This document shows positions 34,795-43,867 of a stretch of 64,000 bases of DNA, piece by piece. Where the stretch lies: contig CAJUCN010000010.1 of assembly GCA_910585005.1 (NCBI GenBank), forward strand, positions 62,001 through 126,000, given 5' to 3'. The stretch comes from an uncultured Lachnospiraceae bacterium (lineage in GTDB: Bacteria; Bacillota; Clostridia; Lachnospirales; Lachnospiraceae). Numbering within the stretch: position 1 is the first letter of the stretch; the number at the start of each line of letters is the position of its first letter. The translations under genes and the position numbers were made by a program. Below the pieces are notes generated by a model. The model was given only the letters and a program-made list of their open reading frames with translations, ran no database searches and was not told the origin of the DNA.

Positions 34795-35685
34795 ATGAAG
34801 ACGCAATATACCAACCTTGATATTCCCTTTTCCCTGGGCGGACTTTCCGTACACCCCTTAAACATCATTTTTGAACGGTTCACCCGCGTTATTCCCGCAC
34901 ACAGCCACGGAAACGGCTGCTATGAGATTCACTATATCCCTGCCGGGTTTGGTAGGCTGGAAGTGGATGGCGCTTATTACGACATCTCCCCCAACACTCT
35001 TTTTGTGACTGGCCCCCATATAGTACATGCCCAGTCTCCCCTCCCATCCGACCCCATGCAGGAATATTGTGTCTATGTTAGGATTCCCGGGGCATCCCGA
35101 TCCAGGAAGCCTTCCCCTCTCATGGACGCTTTTTTGTCCACCCGCTTTTGGATAGGCCAGGATCTGCAGGGGATCCATTTGCTAATGAAACAACTTTTCG
35201 ATGAACTGGAACATCAATATACCGGCTATCAAAACCAGGTGGGACTTCTACTCTCACAACTGATCATTTCCCTTGTCCGGAATTATGAACAGGAGGAGAA
35301 ACCCAAATACCACTCTGCAACAGACACCCTATATAACAGCAAGTCCATCATCATAGAAGAGTATTTTTTGTATGAATACCGGACACTATCCTTAGACGCT
35401 CTTGCCAGACGCCTGAATCTGAGCGCCAGGCAGACCCAGCGCCTTATGCAGGATTACTACGGCAAAACTTTTCAACAAAAAAAGACAGAAGCGCGCATGT
35501 CTGCCGCTTCCATCCTTCTTAACGAGCACGGCAGAAGCATCGCTTCCATTGCTGAAGAACTTGGCTATTCATCAGCGGAACATTTTACTTCCGCCTTTAA
35601 AAAATATTTTCACGCCAGTCCCGGCGCTTACCGGAAAGAGCAAACGGAGAAAATGGGAAACAGGGTTCCTTCCAAAAACTTTTAA
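34795..35685 (+). CDS. AraC family transcriptional regulator
   Basis: A 296-residue regulator with an N-terminal cupin sensor (ARVIPAHSHGNGCYEIHYIPAGFGRLEV) and a C-terminal double helix-turn-helix (LSLDALARRLNLSARQTQRLMQDYYGKTFQQ and SIASIAEELGYSSAEHFTSAFKKYFHASPGAYRKE). AAAGGAG precedes the ATG. It is divergent from the dehydrogenase operon across a 199-base gap, the usual arrangement for a local activator. The operon side has a TATACT-like -10 (34636-34641) and no good -35, fitting activator dependence. The 3' end overlaps ogt by four bases. Confidence 0.92.
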   Translation: MKTQYTNLDIPFSLGGLSVHPLNIIFERFTRVIPAHSHGNGCYEIHYIPAGFGRLEVDGAYYDISPNTLFVTGPHIVHAQSPLPSDPMQEYCVYVRIPGASRSRKPSPLMDAFLSTRFWIGQDLQGIHLLMKQLFDELEHQYTGYQNQVGLLLSQLIISLVRNYEQEEKPKYHSATDTLYNSKSIIIEEYFLYEYRTLSLDALARRLNLSARQTQRLMQDYYGKTFQQKKTEARMSAASILLNEHGRSIASIAEELGYSSAEHFTSAFKKYFHASPGAYRKEQTEKMGNRVPSKNF

Positions 35686-36179
35686 ATATCCGCTTTTTCC
35701 AAAGCCAATAGCTTTCTTTTTTTGTCTATCCCTCCCGCATATCCTGTCAGGCTTTTGTTCGTTCCGATCACTCTGTGGCAAGGGATGATAATTGAAATTT
35801 TATTGTGCCCCACAGCGCCCCCTACTGCCTGGGCAGACATGCCGGGAAGTCCTTTTAATACGGCAATTTCCTTTGCAATCTCCCCGTAAGTAACGGTGTT
35901 TCCGTAGGGTATCTTTTGCAGGATCTTCCAAACCTCAAGTTGAAAAGGAGTCCCGGTCAAATGGACTGGCGGGCTAAAATGAGGTTCTTTACCTGTAAAA
36001 TAAATTCTTAACCATTCCTTCGTCTGTTCAAGAACAGGCGTGTCCTTTTCTTCCTGTTCCGGGTTAAGACCGGCTCCATAGTATTTTTGGTTTTCAAACC
36101 AAAGCCCCGTCAGCCCTGTTTCATCGGCGGCCAGAAGAATACCGCCAATGGGCGATTGATAATGATTTATATTTTGCAT
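35682..36179 (-). CDS. ogt: Methylated-DNA-protein cysteine methyltransferase
   Basis: A 165-residue suicide repair protein that removes alkyl groups from O6-alkylguanine. The acceptor motif is IIPCHRVIG with Cys134, preceded by the DNA-binding GTPFQLEVWKILQKIPYGNTVTYGEIA. It converges on the AraC regulator. It begins a run of DNA-repair-related genes extending to 39536. Confidence 0.95.
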   Translation of the reverse strand: MQNINHYQSPIGGILLAADETGLTGLWFENQKYYGAGLNPEQEEKDTPVLEQTKEWLRIYFTGKEPHFSPPVHLTGTPFQLEVWKILQKIPYGNTVTYGEIAKEIAVLKGLPGMSAQAVGGAVGHNKISIIIPCHRVIGTNKSLTGYAGGIDKKRKLLALEKADI

Positions 36180-36355
36180 TTCCTGCTCCCTTTCGTCACA
36201 AGTATTCCTCTTCTATTAAAAATTGTAACGGAAAAATTGAGGATGTCAATAAAACACGTTAACCCGTTCACAATTCCTGTATCATTTGTGTTATACTTGT
36301 GTTACAGGCCGATAACGGATCCTGGCCCGTAATCATACAGAAATCAGGTAAGAAT

Positions 36356-37258
36356 ATGATCTACATCATAACGGCAATATACGCGGAAGCACATGCTCTT
36401 ATTAACCGTTTTCAATTAAAAAAGGATCTTTCCCACACTCGTTTCCAAGTGTTTCGGGACAAAGAAGCGGAACTATGCCTGGTCATAAGCGGAACCGGAC
36501 TGATCCCGGCTTCTGTGGCCGTTAGCAGCATTTGCACGGAATATGGGGCAGGCCAGCAAGACTTTCTTTTTAATGTGGGCGCTTGTGCAGGGATAGGGAA
36601 TGCAAATATGCCGGAAACAGGAAAGGATTGTCAGACCGGGGCAATTTTTTTGTGCAACAAAATCACAGAACAAATCACCGGAAAGACCTTTTATCCGGAT
36701 ATTTTATACCAACATGGATTTGCAGAAGCCCCCATTATTACAGGTGCAAAGCCCTATATGAAAACACCGGAAACTCAAGGCATTGCCCCTGGCGAAAGAA
36801 AGGAACCGGATTTTTCTCTTTATGACATGGAGGCATCAGCAATCTATCAGGCAGGTTCTTATTTCTTTGGCCCACATCAAATGTATTTTTTAAAAATAGT
36901 ATCTGATGATGGAGAGATTCAAAATGTCACCTCAAAGCAAATACAAGATCTGATAGACAAGAAGATAGAGAGCATCGCGGAATATATCATATCCCTGCAG
37001 GCCATGACCAGCAAGGAACAGGCGGAAGATTCTTATGGGCAGGACACCATGCAAAAATCTTTCCAAAGCCTGTGCTTTGATCTGCACGCCTCTAAAGCAA
37101 TGTCAGAATCAGTCCGCCAGTATATCCGCTATTGTGTTTTGTCAGGCATAGATTATGATTCTGTAATTAAGGAAATGTACCTGGAGGGAAAGTTTCCCTG
37201 TAAAGATAAGAGAGAAGGAAAACAGCGTTTTGAAGAACTTAAAAAAAGATTATTATAA
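36356..37258 (+). CDS. Nucleoside phosphorylase-like protein linked to an SPL-family gene
   Basis: A 300-residue protein starting MIYIITAIYAEAHALINRFQ. The first 220 residues resemble nucleoside phosphorylases/MTA-SAH nucleosidases: SGTGLIPASVAVSSICTEYGA, NVGACAGIGNAN and the base/ribose-binding DMEASAIYQAG. About 65 C-terminal residues form a separate helical extension. The start at 36356 follows AGGTAAG. It overlaps the radical SAM gene by 29 bases, implying tight coupling. A role in handling nucleosides or bases released during repair is possible but unproven. Confidence 0.82.
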   Translation: MIYIITAIYAEAHALINRFQLKKDLSHTRFQVFRDKEAELCLVISGTGLIPASVAVSSICTEYGAGQQDFLFNVGACAGIGNANMPETGKDCQTGAIFLCNKITEQITGKTFYPDILYQHGFAEAPIITGAKPYMKTPETQGIAPGERKEPDFSLYDMEASAIYQAGSYFFGPHQMYFLKIVSDDGEIQNVTSKQIQDLIDKKIESIAEYIISLQAMTSKEQAEDSYGQDTMQKSFQSLCFDLHASKAMSESVRQYIRYCVLSGIDYDSVIKEMYLEGKFPCKDKREGKQRFEELKKRLL

Positions 37259-38297
37259 CCCCTTTTTTTCCCACATCTATGTGGAAAAAGCAGTGCTGGA
37301 TCATCCGCGGACAAAACGGATCCTCCAAAAGTTTCCCAAGGCGAATCTCATCTCTATAAACCACTACAAAGATGTGTTCTGCCGCAAAGGTCAAAACTTC
37401 ATCTGCCAACAGCAATCACAGAACCTGATCCTGGGAGCAAAGCAGGGAACTCTGATCTACAAAGGCGCGCCAGTCTGCCAAAGCTTCGGAAATGAAGAAT
37501 TTTATTACACGTCCTGTATCATGAATTGCATCTATGACTGTGAATACTGTTATTTAAAAGGCATGTATCCTTCCGGGAACATCGTCATATTCGTCAATTT
37601 AGAAGAGATTTTTGACCAGGTGCGGACACATCTGAACGATCACGATATGTACCTTTGCGTCTCCTATGATACGGATATGCTGGCAATGGAACCGATTGCC
37701 GGGTATGTAGAAGAATGGATCTCCTTTGCTAAAACCCTGAGCCATCTGCCAAAGCGCCTGAAAGTGGAGATCCGTACCAAATCTGCAAACAGGCAGTTTT
37801 GGCAAAAGCATATCCCGGTTCCCGGCATCATTTATGGGATCACCTTGTCCCCCCAGGCAGTTATTGATGCCTATGAGCATAAAACCCCGTCACTGGCCCG
37901 AAGAATTGCCAGCGTTAAGGAAGCCCTCCAAAGAGGATTTTCCATACGCCTCTGCTTTGATCCTATGCTCTATTGCAGGGATTGGCGGCAGCGCTACCAT
38001 GAAATGCTTAACCAGATATTTGCCGAAATCAATATGGAAGAGATTGAAGATGTCAGTGTGGGTAGTTTCCGTGTATCTCAGGATTACCTGAAAAAAATGA
38101 GAAAAAACCAGCCTGACTCGACTGTGGTACAATTCCCTTACCAGAATGACAACGGCGTCTACCATTATCCCAAGGATCTGGCGGAACAAATGGAAGGGTA
38201 TCTGGTAAACCGTCTGATCAGCAAGCTGCCTGAAGATAAAATATTTTTATGGGAAAATAAGGAATCTAAGAAAAGGAATTATTTTAAAGATGAATAA
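37230..38297 (+). CDS. splB: Spore photoproduct lyase-family radical SAM protein
   Basis: A 355-residue radical SAM enzyme with the CX3CX2C cluster motif typical of spore photoproduct lyase at Cys100, Cys104 and Cys107 (NCIYDCEYCYLK). Cys143 (LCVSYDTD) occupies the position of the H-donor cysteine in SPL by eye alignment. SPL reverts the spore photoproduct thymine dimer in germinating spores. The neighbours Ogt, uracil-DNA glycosylase and nucleoside phosphorylase support a repair role. Whether it is true SPL or a paralogue is uncertain. It overlaps both neighbours (29 and eight bases), so the three genes form one operon. Confidence 0.82.
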   Translation: MKNLKKDYYNPFFSHIYVEKAVLDHPRTKRILQKFPKANLISINHYKDVFCRKGQNFICQQQSQNLILGAKQGTLIYKGAPVCQSFGNEEFYYTSCIMNCIYDCEYCYLKGMYPSGNIVIFVNLEEIFDQVRTHLNDHDMYLCVSYDTDMLAMEPIAGYVEEWISFAKTLSHLPKRLKVEIRTKSANRQFWQKHIPVPGIIYGITLSPQAVIDAYEHKTPSLARRIASVKEALQRGFSIRLCFDPMLYCRDWRQRYHEMLNQIFAEINMEEIEDVSVGSFRVSQDYLKKMRKNQPDSTVVQFPYQNDNGVYHYPKDLAEQMEGYLVNRLISKLPEDKIFLWENKESKKRNYFKDE

Positions 38298-38982
38298 TGC
38301 AGCAATTGTCACCGGAGCATCCTCCGGTATCGGACTTGAAATCAGCAGGGTTCTGTGCAGGCTTGGCTATGAAGTATTTGGTATGGGAAGAAATTTTGAC
38401 CGGGAATTGACACAAGATCATTTTCATCCCGTCATTTGCGACCTATTGGATACGGAGCAGCTTTGTGATACTGCCAAAAAGATTGCAGCCCAAAACCATG
38501 TAACAGTATTGATCAATAATGCCGGAATAGCCTATTATGGTCTCCATGAAGAACTCAATGCCCCAAAAATCCAACAAATGGTGCGGACAAACCTGGAAAT
38601 TCCTATGATCCTCACCTGCCAACTGCTTCGGGAACTGAAAAAAAACAAAGGATATGTGATCAATATCTCCTCCGTTACCGCTTCAGGGACAAACCCTCAC
38701 GGATGTGCTTATGGCGCTACAAAAGCGGGCATCTCCAGTTTTTCCCGCAGTTTGTTTGACGAGACAAGAAAATACGGAGTAAAAGTGGTGACCATCTCTC
38801 CGGATATGACCAAAACCAACCTCTACAGAAATGCAGATTTCACGGTAGGAGATGAACCGGAATCTTATCTGCTGCCTGAAGAAGTGGCAAAAGCCGTAGA
38901 ATATGTTTTAAGCCAGCGTGATGGGCTTATCGTATCCGACATTACCTTAAAGCCCCAGCTCCACCGCATTAAACGAAACTAA
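38290..38982 (+). CDS. Short-chain dehydrogenase/reductase
   Basis: A 230-residue SDR with cofactor motif VTGASSGIGLEISR, NNAGIAYYG and catalytic Ser/Tyr/Lys in ISSVTASGTNPHGCAYGATKAG. It lacks an obvious substrate-determining domain. It is coupled to the SPL-family gene by an eight-base overlap and converges with the glycosylase gene by four bases. Why an oxidoreductase is coupled to a photoproduct lyase is unclear. Confidence 0.88.
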   Translation: MNNAAIVTGASSGIGLEISRVLCRLGYEVFGMGRNFDRELTQDHFHPVICDLLDTEQLCDTAKKIAAQNHVTVLINNAGIAYYGLHEELNAPKIQQMVRTNLEIPMILTCQLLRELKKNKGYVINISSVTASGTNPHGCAYGATKAGISSFSRSLFDETRKYGVKVVTISPDMTKTNLYRNADFTVGDEPESYLLPEEVAKAVEYVLSQRDGLIVSDITLKPQLHRIKRN

Positions 38983-39536
38983 CATGATTGGGCCCGCTTC
39001 TTTGCAATCTCCAAAAAATCCTTCTTTGCAATCTCATACTTAGAAGGGTCACGGAGGATTGCCGAAGGATGATAGGTGGCAGTCAATGCACAATTTTTCC
39101 GGTATGTCCAAACGCCATGCTCTCTGGTGATTTTAAAATCAGGTGAAATAATACGCTGCGCGGCAATACGTCCAAGGCAGACAATTATTCTGGGTTTTAA
39201 CAAAAACGTCTCATATTTCAAATAGGGGAAACAGGCTTCCTTTTCCGCTTCTTTCGGATCACGGTTGCCCGGCGGATGACATTTCAAAATGTTCGTAATG
39301 TATATATCCTTTCTGTCCAGCCCGCAATCCCGCAAAAGACTGTCTAATAATTCTCCTGATTTCCCCACAAAAGGGATCCCCTGCTGATCTTCCTGTCCTC
39401 CGGGCGCCTCTGCAATCAGCATCAGATCCGCCTGATAATTTCCACGTCCCATAACCGGCCGGCATCTGGTCTGGCTTAATGGGCAACGCGTACAAGCTGC
39501 AATATGCTGTTCTATATCATTCCAGGTATACTGCAT
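38979..39536 (-). CDS. Uracil-DNA glycosylase, family 4 (Fe-S)
   Basis: A 185-residue family 4-type glycosylase that removes uracil from DNA. The catalytic region is AEAPGGQEDQQGIPFVGKSGELL, and a C-terminal active-site segment reads TYHPSAIL. Four cysteines (15, 18, 86 and 102) fit the 4Fe-4S cluster of this family. AAGGAG lies five bases before the start. It completes the local repair-gene group. Confidence 0.93.
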   Translation of the reverse strand: MQYTWNDIEQHIAACTRCPLSQTRCRPVMGRGNYQADLMLIAEAPGGQEDQQGIPFVGKSGELLDSLLRDCGLDRKDIYITNILKCHPPGNRDPKEAEKEACFPYLKYETFLLKPRIIVCLGRIAAQRIISPDFKITREHGVWTYRKNCALTATYHPSAILRDPSKYEIAKKDFLEIAKKRAQSC

Positions 39537-39548
39537 AAAATCTCCTTT

Positions 39549-40367
39549 TTAAAAACCAAAAATGAATCTGGTGAAATCTATCAACCAGTGCATTCCCATT
39601 GCCATTTGCAGGTTCTTTCTTTTCATTAATAACGCCATAGGCAAACCGAAAAGTCCACTGCCTAATATGCACATCACAATTGCCCGGCCAGGCGACTTCA
39701 TCCATAGGTCAGGATAGTGAAGCAACTCATGCGGAATTACAAGCAAAATATAAATACATACATTCCAAAAACGTTGTTGTGGTTTCCCTTGCAGTAAATA
39801 ATATGCATATGCCAATAAAAAGAAACGGAAGACTACTTCCTCTGCAACTGCCGGCTTCAACGCAAAAACAGCAGATTGGAACACATTTCTGGCACTTATC
39901 GAATGGCTTAATGAAAAATATAATACATTCAAAACCGCCAGTGGAATAGAAATAACTGCGCCCCAGACAAAACACCGGATACTTCCTGCAATACCTATAC
40001 AAATGGAAACATTTTCCTCACCTGCCAGTTCATATAGCCTGCAAGCGGCATAAAAAGTAACCATCACACATACGCCAGTTACTATAACATCTGCCGTTCT
40101 GGGATCCCGAAATAATGCAATCAAACACGTTACACCGAGGAACAAACCAGTAACAGCCTGTCTCCATTGAAAAGTCCCTGCCTTAATAATATAGTAAATA
40201 GCCAGTAACAACACCAGAATCTCTGTCCAATTCCAAACTCTAGACATATAATTATGATAGTGGGGAGTGGCTTCCAGTGGCAACATAATTCCAACTGCAT
40301 AAAGCAATATAAAAGCGCCAAAAGAAATAAAAAGTTTCAGGCCAACAGCATGTTCTTTTGTTTTCAC
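39549..40367 (-). CDS. CPBP family intramembrane metalloprotease
   Basis: A 272-residue membrane protein with about eight helices. The active-site signature of the CPBP/Abi family is present: E176-E177-x3-R181 (AEEVVFRF), His213 in IPHELLH, and a late H260-WLID. These proteases act on membrane substrates, including CAAX-like processing and bacteriocin immunity. GTG is the start with AGGAAA upstream. It sits 13 bases from the glycosylase gene and 15 bases after the antiporter gene, so it may share the antiporter transcript. Confidence 0.87.
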   Translation of the reverse strand: MKTKEHAVGLKLFISFGAFILLYAVGIMLPLEATPHYHNYMSRVWNWTEILVLLLAIYYIIKAGTFQWRQAVTGLFLGVTCLIALFRDPRTADVIVTGVCVMVTFYAACRLYELAGEENVSICIGIAGSIRCFVWGAVISIPLAVLNVLYFSLSHSISARNVFQSAVFALKPAVAEEVVFRFFLLAYAYYLLQGKPQQRFWNVCIYILLVIPHELLHYPDLWMKSPGRAIVMCILGSGLFGLPMALLMKRKNLQMAMGMHWLIDFTRFIFGF

Positions 40368-40382
40368 TAAAGTATTTCCTTT

Positions 40383-41759
40383 CTACAAATTGGTCTTGGA
40401 CGATTTCCTTCCATAACCGGTAATCACTGCCACCAACAAGATCACCAGCATACAAAGAGAATAGTAATTCACAATTGGAACCGAAGCCGGCGCCACCGCA
40501 AACCCCTCCCCGAATTGAGCAGACTGCTGCGCCGGAATCACACAATGTACCGTCCAGGGCGCCAGGAAACAAAATACACAGCCTGTACAATCCAACAGAT
40601 TCGCCCGCCGATACCGGTTCACTCCTGTCTTTTCCCCAATCTCATTGACCAAATCTCCAAGAGCCACGATGGCCACTGAAATTACACCTGTTATCATGCT
40701 TAATATGCCAACAGACAAAACAATCGTCGCCTCCGTACTGCGCTCCTTTTTGGCAAAACGCTCCAGAAGTCCTCTCACATCTTCAAACAATCCGCCGCAT
40801 TCCAGTACACCCAAAAGAGAAAAAACTCCAATCAGCATAGCTATCGTGCCTGATGTACCCGTGATGGCGTCTATGACCGCTCCTGACACAGCAAATCCGC
40901 CTGGAAAAGCAATCAAATCCTCTACCCTATAAACTCCAAAAAGCATCCCAGCAGCAATTCCCGCTAATATTCCAAAGGACAAGGCGGTGATCAGATGTTT
41001 CCTCCTCATACACAGGACGATGATCACCACAGGAACGACCAACATGACCAGACTAACCGGATCCGCTTGTCCTCCCACCGCCTCAATCGCCTCACTTCCA
41101 TCTGTTGTTTTGGAACATAACAAAAATAAAATCAGCGCTCCCGCCGCTGCCGGCAGGCTGTAACGCATTCTGGTCTTCACAACCGTTCCCAGATCCGCAT
41201 GTTGTGTTGCCGATGAGGCAATGGTGGTATCCGAGATTGGCCCCAGATTGTCTCCAAATGCAGCTCCCGACACAATGGCGCCGATCATAAATTCCGGCGC
41301 TGCACCTGCCATCACACCTACCGGAAATAAAATCGGAATCACCACGAAATAAGTGCCCACTGATGTTCCCGTAGCAAATGCCAACAGGCAGGTGATGAGA
41401 AAAGTCGCTGCCACAAAGAGTTTCCCCGTAAAGCCTGCCGCCACCACATATCCTGCGATCGTCTGCACTGCGCCGCTGGCAGAGATCAGTTTTCCTGAAA
41501 CTGCCGCCAAGACCACCGCCAGCACGATCACAGCAAACATCGGCTTGCTTAGGCCATATACCAGCGCCTCGCCGTATGCCTTTTCATCCTTTGCAAAAAT
41601 AATTCCCGTCACCAATGCTGCAAAAAAAGCCAGCACATATCCGTTCACATTAGACTGGCTAAACGCTGCCCATCCAATCATCAGCGCCGTCACGATAACA
41701 GGCGCCAGCTTTCCCACCTTTCCAAACCGAAATTCTATCCTCTTTGCCTTCTGATCCAT
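40383..41759 (-). CDS. nhaC: NhaC family Na+/H+ antiporter
   Basis: A 458-residue polytopic protein with about eleven hydrophobic helices. Typical family segments include FATGTSVGTYFVVIPILFP, AFGDNLGPISDTTIASSATQHADL and CTGCVFCFLAPWTVHCVIPAQQ. NhaC proteins exchange Na+ or, in some members, organic acids for protons or related solutes (malate/lactate type). It is not clear which substrate this member carries. Confidence 0.88.
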   Translation of the reverse strand: MDQKAKRIEFRFGKVGKLAPVIVTALMIGWAAFSQSNVNGYVLAFFAALVTGIIFAKDEKAYGEALVYGLSKPMFAVIVLAVVLAAVSGKLISASGAVQTIAGYVVAAGFTGKLFVAATFLITCLLAFATGTSVGTYFVVIPILFPVGVMAGAAPEFMIGAIVSGAAFGDNLGPISDTTIASSATQHADLGTVVKTRMRYSLPAAAGALILFLLCSKTTDGSEAIEAVGGQADPVSLVMLVVPVVIIVLCMRRKHLITALSFGILAGIAAGMLFGVYRVEDLIAFPGGFAVSGAVIDAITGTSGTIAMLIGVFSLLGVLECGGLFEDVRGLLERFAKKERSTEATIVLSVGILSMITGVISVAIVALGDLVNEIGEKTGVNRYRRANLLDCTGCVFCFLAPWTVHCVIPAQQSAQFGEGFAVAPASVPIVNYYSLCMLVILLVAVITGYGRKSSKTNL

Positions 41760-41789
41760 CCCTTCACTCCTTCACAAATCATTGCCCCA

Positions 41790-41981
41790 TCACACAAACA
41801 AGGTGCATCCCTGCTGTTTAAACTGTTCAATTTTCCTGTCGATATCCTCTACGGTAATGCCCATTTTTGCTGCAAGACATCCTTTGCAAAAAAACTCCCT
41901 GCTGCCGCGATTGATAAATTTTTTGTGGGCGCCGATTTCATTGTAAGTAAGATGCTTGCCGCATTGTATGCAGTCACTCAT
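41790..41981 (-). CDS. Small zinc-binding protein coupled to alpha-galactosidase
   Basis: A 63-residue protein starting MSDCIQCGKHLTYNEIGAHKKFINRG and containing a second pair FFCKGC; the two CxxC pairs probably bind zinc. The ATG shares a base with the alpha-galactosidase stop (TAATG), so it is translationally coupled. It lies 30 bases before the antiporter start. Function is unknown. Confidence 0.7.
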   Translation of the reverse strand: MSDCIQCGKHLTYNEIGAHKKFINRGSREFFCKGCLAAKMGITVEDIDRKIEQFKQQGCTLFV

Positions 41982-43111
41982 TACAGATCTGTCACCTTTC
42001 CACGAAAAACCATACAATCACAAGGCTCAAGTTCACATGATATCACAGCATTCTTTACCACATATGTTTCTCCACTCCACAGCTCCTTAAGTTCAAGAGT
42101 CTTACCCGTACTATATGGCAGACCGACTTCATCCAAGTTCAGTCTTGCGACTCCTTTCTCTTCGCTTAAGTTGAACATGCCAATGGCAAGGTCACCATTT
42201 TCAAGCTGTTTTGAATATAGAAGAATATCCTCCCCCGTCCATGTCCCAATTAGCTTTACCGGCTGCCTGCAGCCCCTGTCCTGATTAATCCGTATGATTT
42301 CCTCATTTCCAAGAATTCTCATAGTCTCTTCCTTCGTGCACCGGACATCACAGCCGATCATCAGCGGTGATCCCATAAATGCCCAAATCGAAAAATGAGT
42401 CTTGTATTGTATATCATTACAGCCCTTTAAACCTACATTTCCTTTTCCATACATTCCCACCACCAGCATGTCCATATCATTAAAACAACCTACTCCATTA
42501 TATGGATGCAGCTTCTCCTGCTGTTTTGCCAGGCTCCTTATGGATTCCCATGTATCAAAAATATCACCTGTTGAACGCCATGCAGACGCTCCCGTGCTTT
42601 TGATCCATTCATGGGTTTCATCTGATCCCCATGAACATGCACTGAACAAGATGTCCCTGCCGCAATTCTGCAAAGCAAGCCCCATGCGCTGGTATAAATA
42701 CTTGCCATGAATAATAGGACTGTGATAGCAATAGTCATACTTCAAAAAATCCACGCCCCATCCGGCAAAGGTTTCCGCATCAATAAATTCATGTTCAAAA
42801 CTGCCCGGATAAGCTGCACAAGTGAGATTTCCCGCACAAGAATACATCCCAAACTTAAGCCCTTTGGAATGCACATAATCTGCCACCGCTTTCATGCCAC
42901 TTGGAAACTTTTCAGGATCCGCCACCAAATGTTCCTTCTGATCCCTCTCCCTAAGGGACCAACAGTCATCAATCACCAAATACTCATATCCCTTTTCCAG
43001 CAGCCCATTTGCTGCCATGGCGTCCGCCGTTTCAAAAATCAGTTTTTCATTGATATGTTCTCCAAACGTATTCCATGAATTCCACCCCATAGGCGGTGTT
43101 AACTTGATCAT
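41981..43111 (-). CDS. GH27 alpha-galactosidase
   Basis: A 376-residue glycoside hydrolase of family 27. The N-terminus MGWNSWNTFGE, the nucleophile Asp126 in FLKYDYCY and the acid/base Asp183 in RSTGDIFDTW are canonical. No signal peptide is visible, so it would act on imported galacto-oligosaccharides. The start at 43111 has GGAGG six bases upstream; an ATG six bases earlier is too close to it. A small C-terminal beta domain (about 300-376) is as expected for the family. No transporter or regulator is adjacent. Confidence 0.93.
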   Translation of the reverse strand: MIKLTPPMGWNSWNTFGEHINEKLIFETADAMAANGLLEKGYEYLVIDDCWSLRERDQKEHLVADPEKFPSGMKAVADYVHSKGLKFGMYSCAGNLTCAAYPGSFEHEFIDAETFAGWGVDFLKYDYCYHSPIIHGKYLYQRMGLALQNCGRDILFSACSWGSDETHEWIKSTGASAWRSTGDIFDTWESIRSLAKQQEKLHPYNGVGCFNDMDMLVVGMYGKGNVGLKGCNDIQYKTHFSIWAFMGSPLMIGCDVRCTKEETMRILGNEEIIRINQDRGCRQPVKLIGTWTGEDILLYSKQLENGDLAIGMFNLSEEKGVARLNLDEVGLPYSTGKTLELKELWSGETYVVKNAVISCELEPCDCMVFRGKVTDL

Positions 43112-43190
43112 AGTCATCCTCCTGTTCCTTTTATCTTATTATCTATTTTGAAGATCCACCTTTGCCGTAATCTTTTCATGACACAACATT

Positions 43191-43811
43191 TTACGGAATA
43201 AAAAGAGCGCATAGCGGAAATTTCTTTCCATCCGCCTGAAAAACATTGATCCGGCAATTATCACTGCTTCTGTCTTTAAATGCAGGGAAAAGAAATCCGC
43301 ATTCCGGCTTGCCCGGCTCATAATCCCCATTTACCGGACAGACTGTGCAGATCAAAAATTCATAAACCTCTTCCGATTCCCACAAACTTTCCTTATCACT
43401 GGCTTTCAACGGCACGTCATAACTGCCATGAAAAAAATAGACCGCATATCCTCCCTCCGCCTGATACCTCTGTCCAAATTCCTCATAAAATACATCCAGC
43501 ATGGCATCATTTTTTAGTCCGCATGATTTTAGCGCCATAAGAAGCTGCCAGATGCTCCCCGGCCTTTGATCCGATTCCTTAAAAATATACTCCTTTAACT
43601 GTATGTTAGTTTCTGCGAACAGGACTGCTTTTGCAAGATCAAGATTTGCCTGTTGGTCTTTTGGCGACAACTTCTGGAAATGCTTATTAAAGGTTCCGTC
43701 TATAAACCCTTCTTCGTCTAAATAGGCCCCAGCGATCCTGTCAAAACAGTTTCGTTTCAACGTCATCCTTCTAGTCAATTCCAACATGTCCTCACGGTCA
43801 ATTCTTCCCAT
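43191..43811 (-). CDS. DUF4317 family protein, truncated C-terminus
   Basis: A 206-residue protein beginning MGRIDREDMLELTRRMTLKRNC and containing YFFHGSYDVPLK and VYEFLICTVCPV, typical of DUF4317 proteins of Clostridia. Family members usually have about 380-450 residues; this one ends shortly after the CPVNGDYEPGKPECGFLFPAF segment, so about half is missing. GGAGG lies nine bases before the ATG. A fragment of a second copy lies near 57.6 kb. Function of DUF4317 is unknown. Confidence 0.72.
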   Translation of the reverse strand: MGRIDREDMLELTRRMTLKRNCFDRIAGAYLDEEGFIDGTFNKHFQKLSPKDQQANLDLAKAVLFAETNIQLKEYIFKESDQRPGSIWQLLMALKSCGLKNDAMLDVFYEEFGQRYQAEGGYAVYFFHGSYDVPLKASDKESLWESEEVYEFLICTVCPVNGDYEPGKPECGFLFPAFKDRSSDNCRINVFQADGKKFPLCALFIP

Positions 43812-43867
43812 GCTTGTTATCCTCCCGCCATATCTTCGCACATCAAGAGACATGGAACGCTAAATCA

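Noticed and set aside
34596..34883. N-terminal extension of the zinc dehydrogenase
   Set aside because: It would cross the divergent promoter region and overlap the AraC gene; AAGGAG supports the start at 34595.
36180..36355. Riboswitch upstream of the nucleoside phosphorylase-like gene
   Set aside because: Only weak pairing (GGCC with GGCC) could be found and no known aptamer core was recognised.
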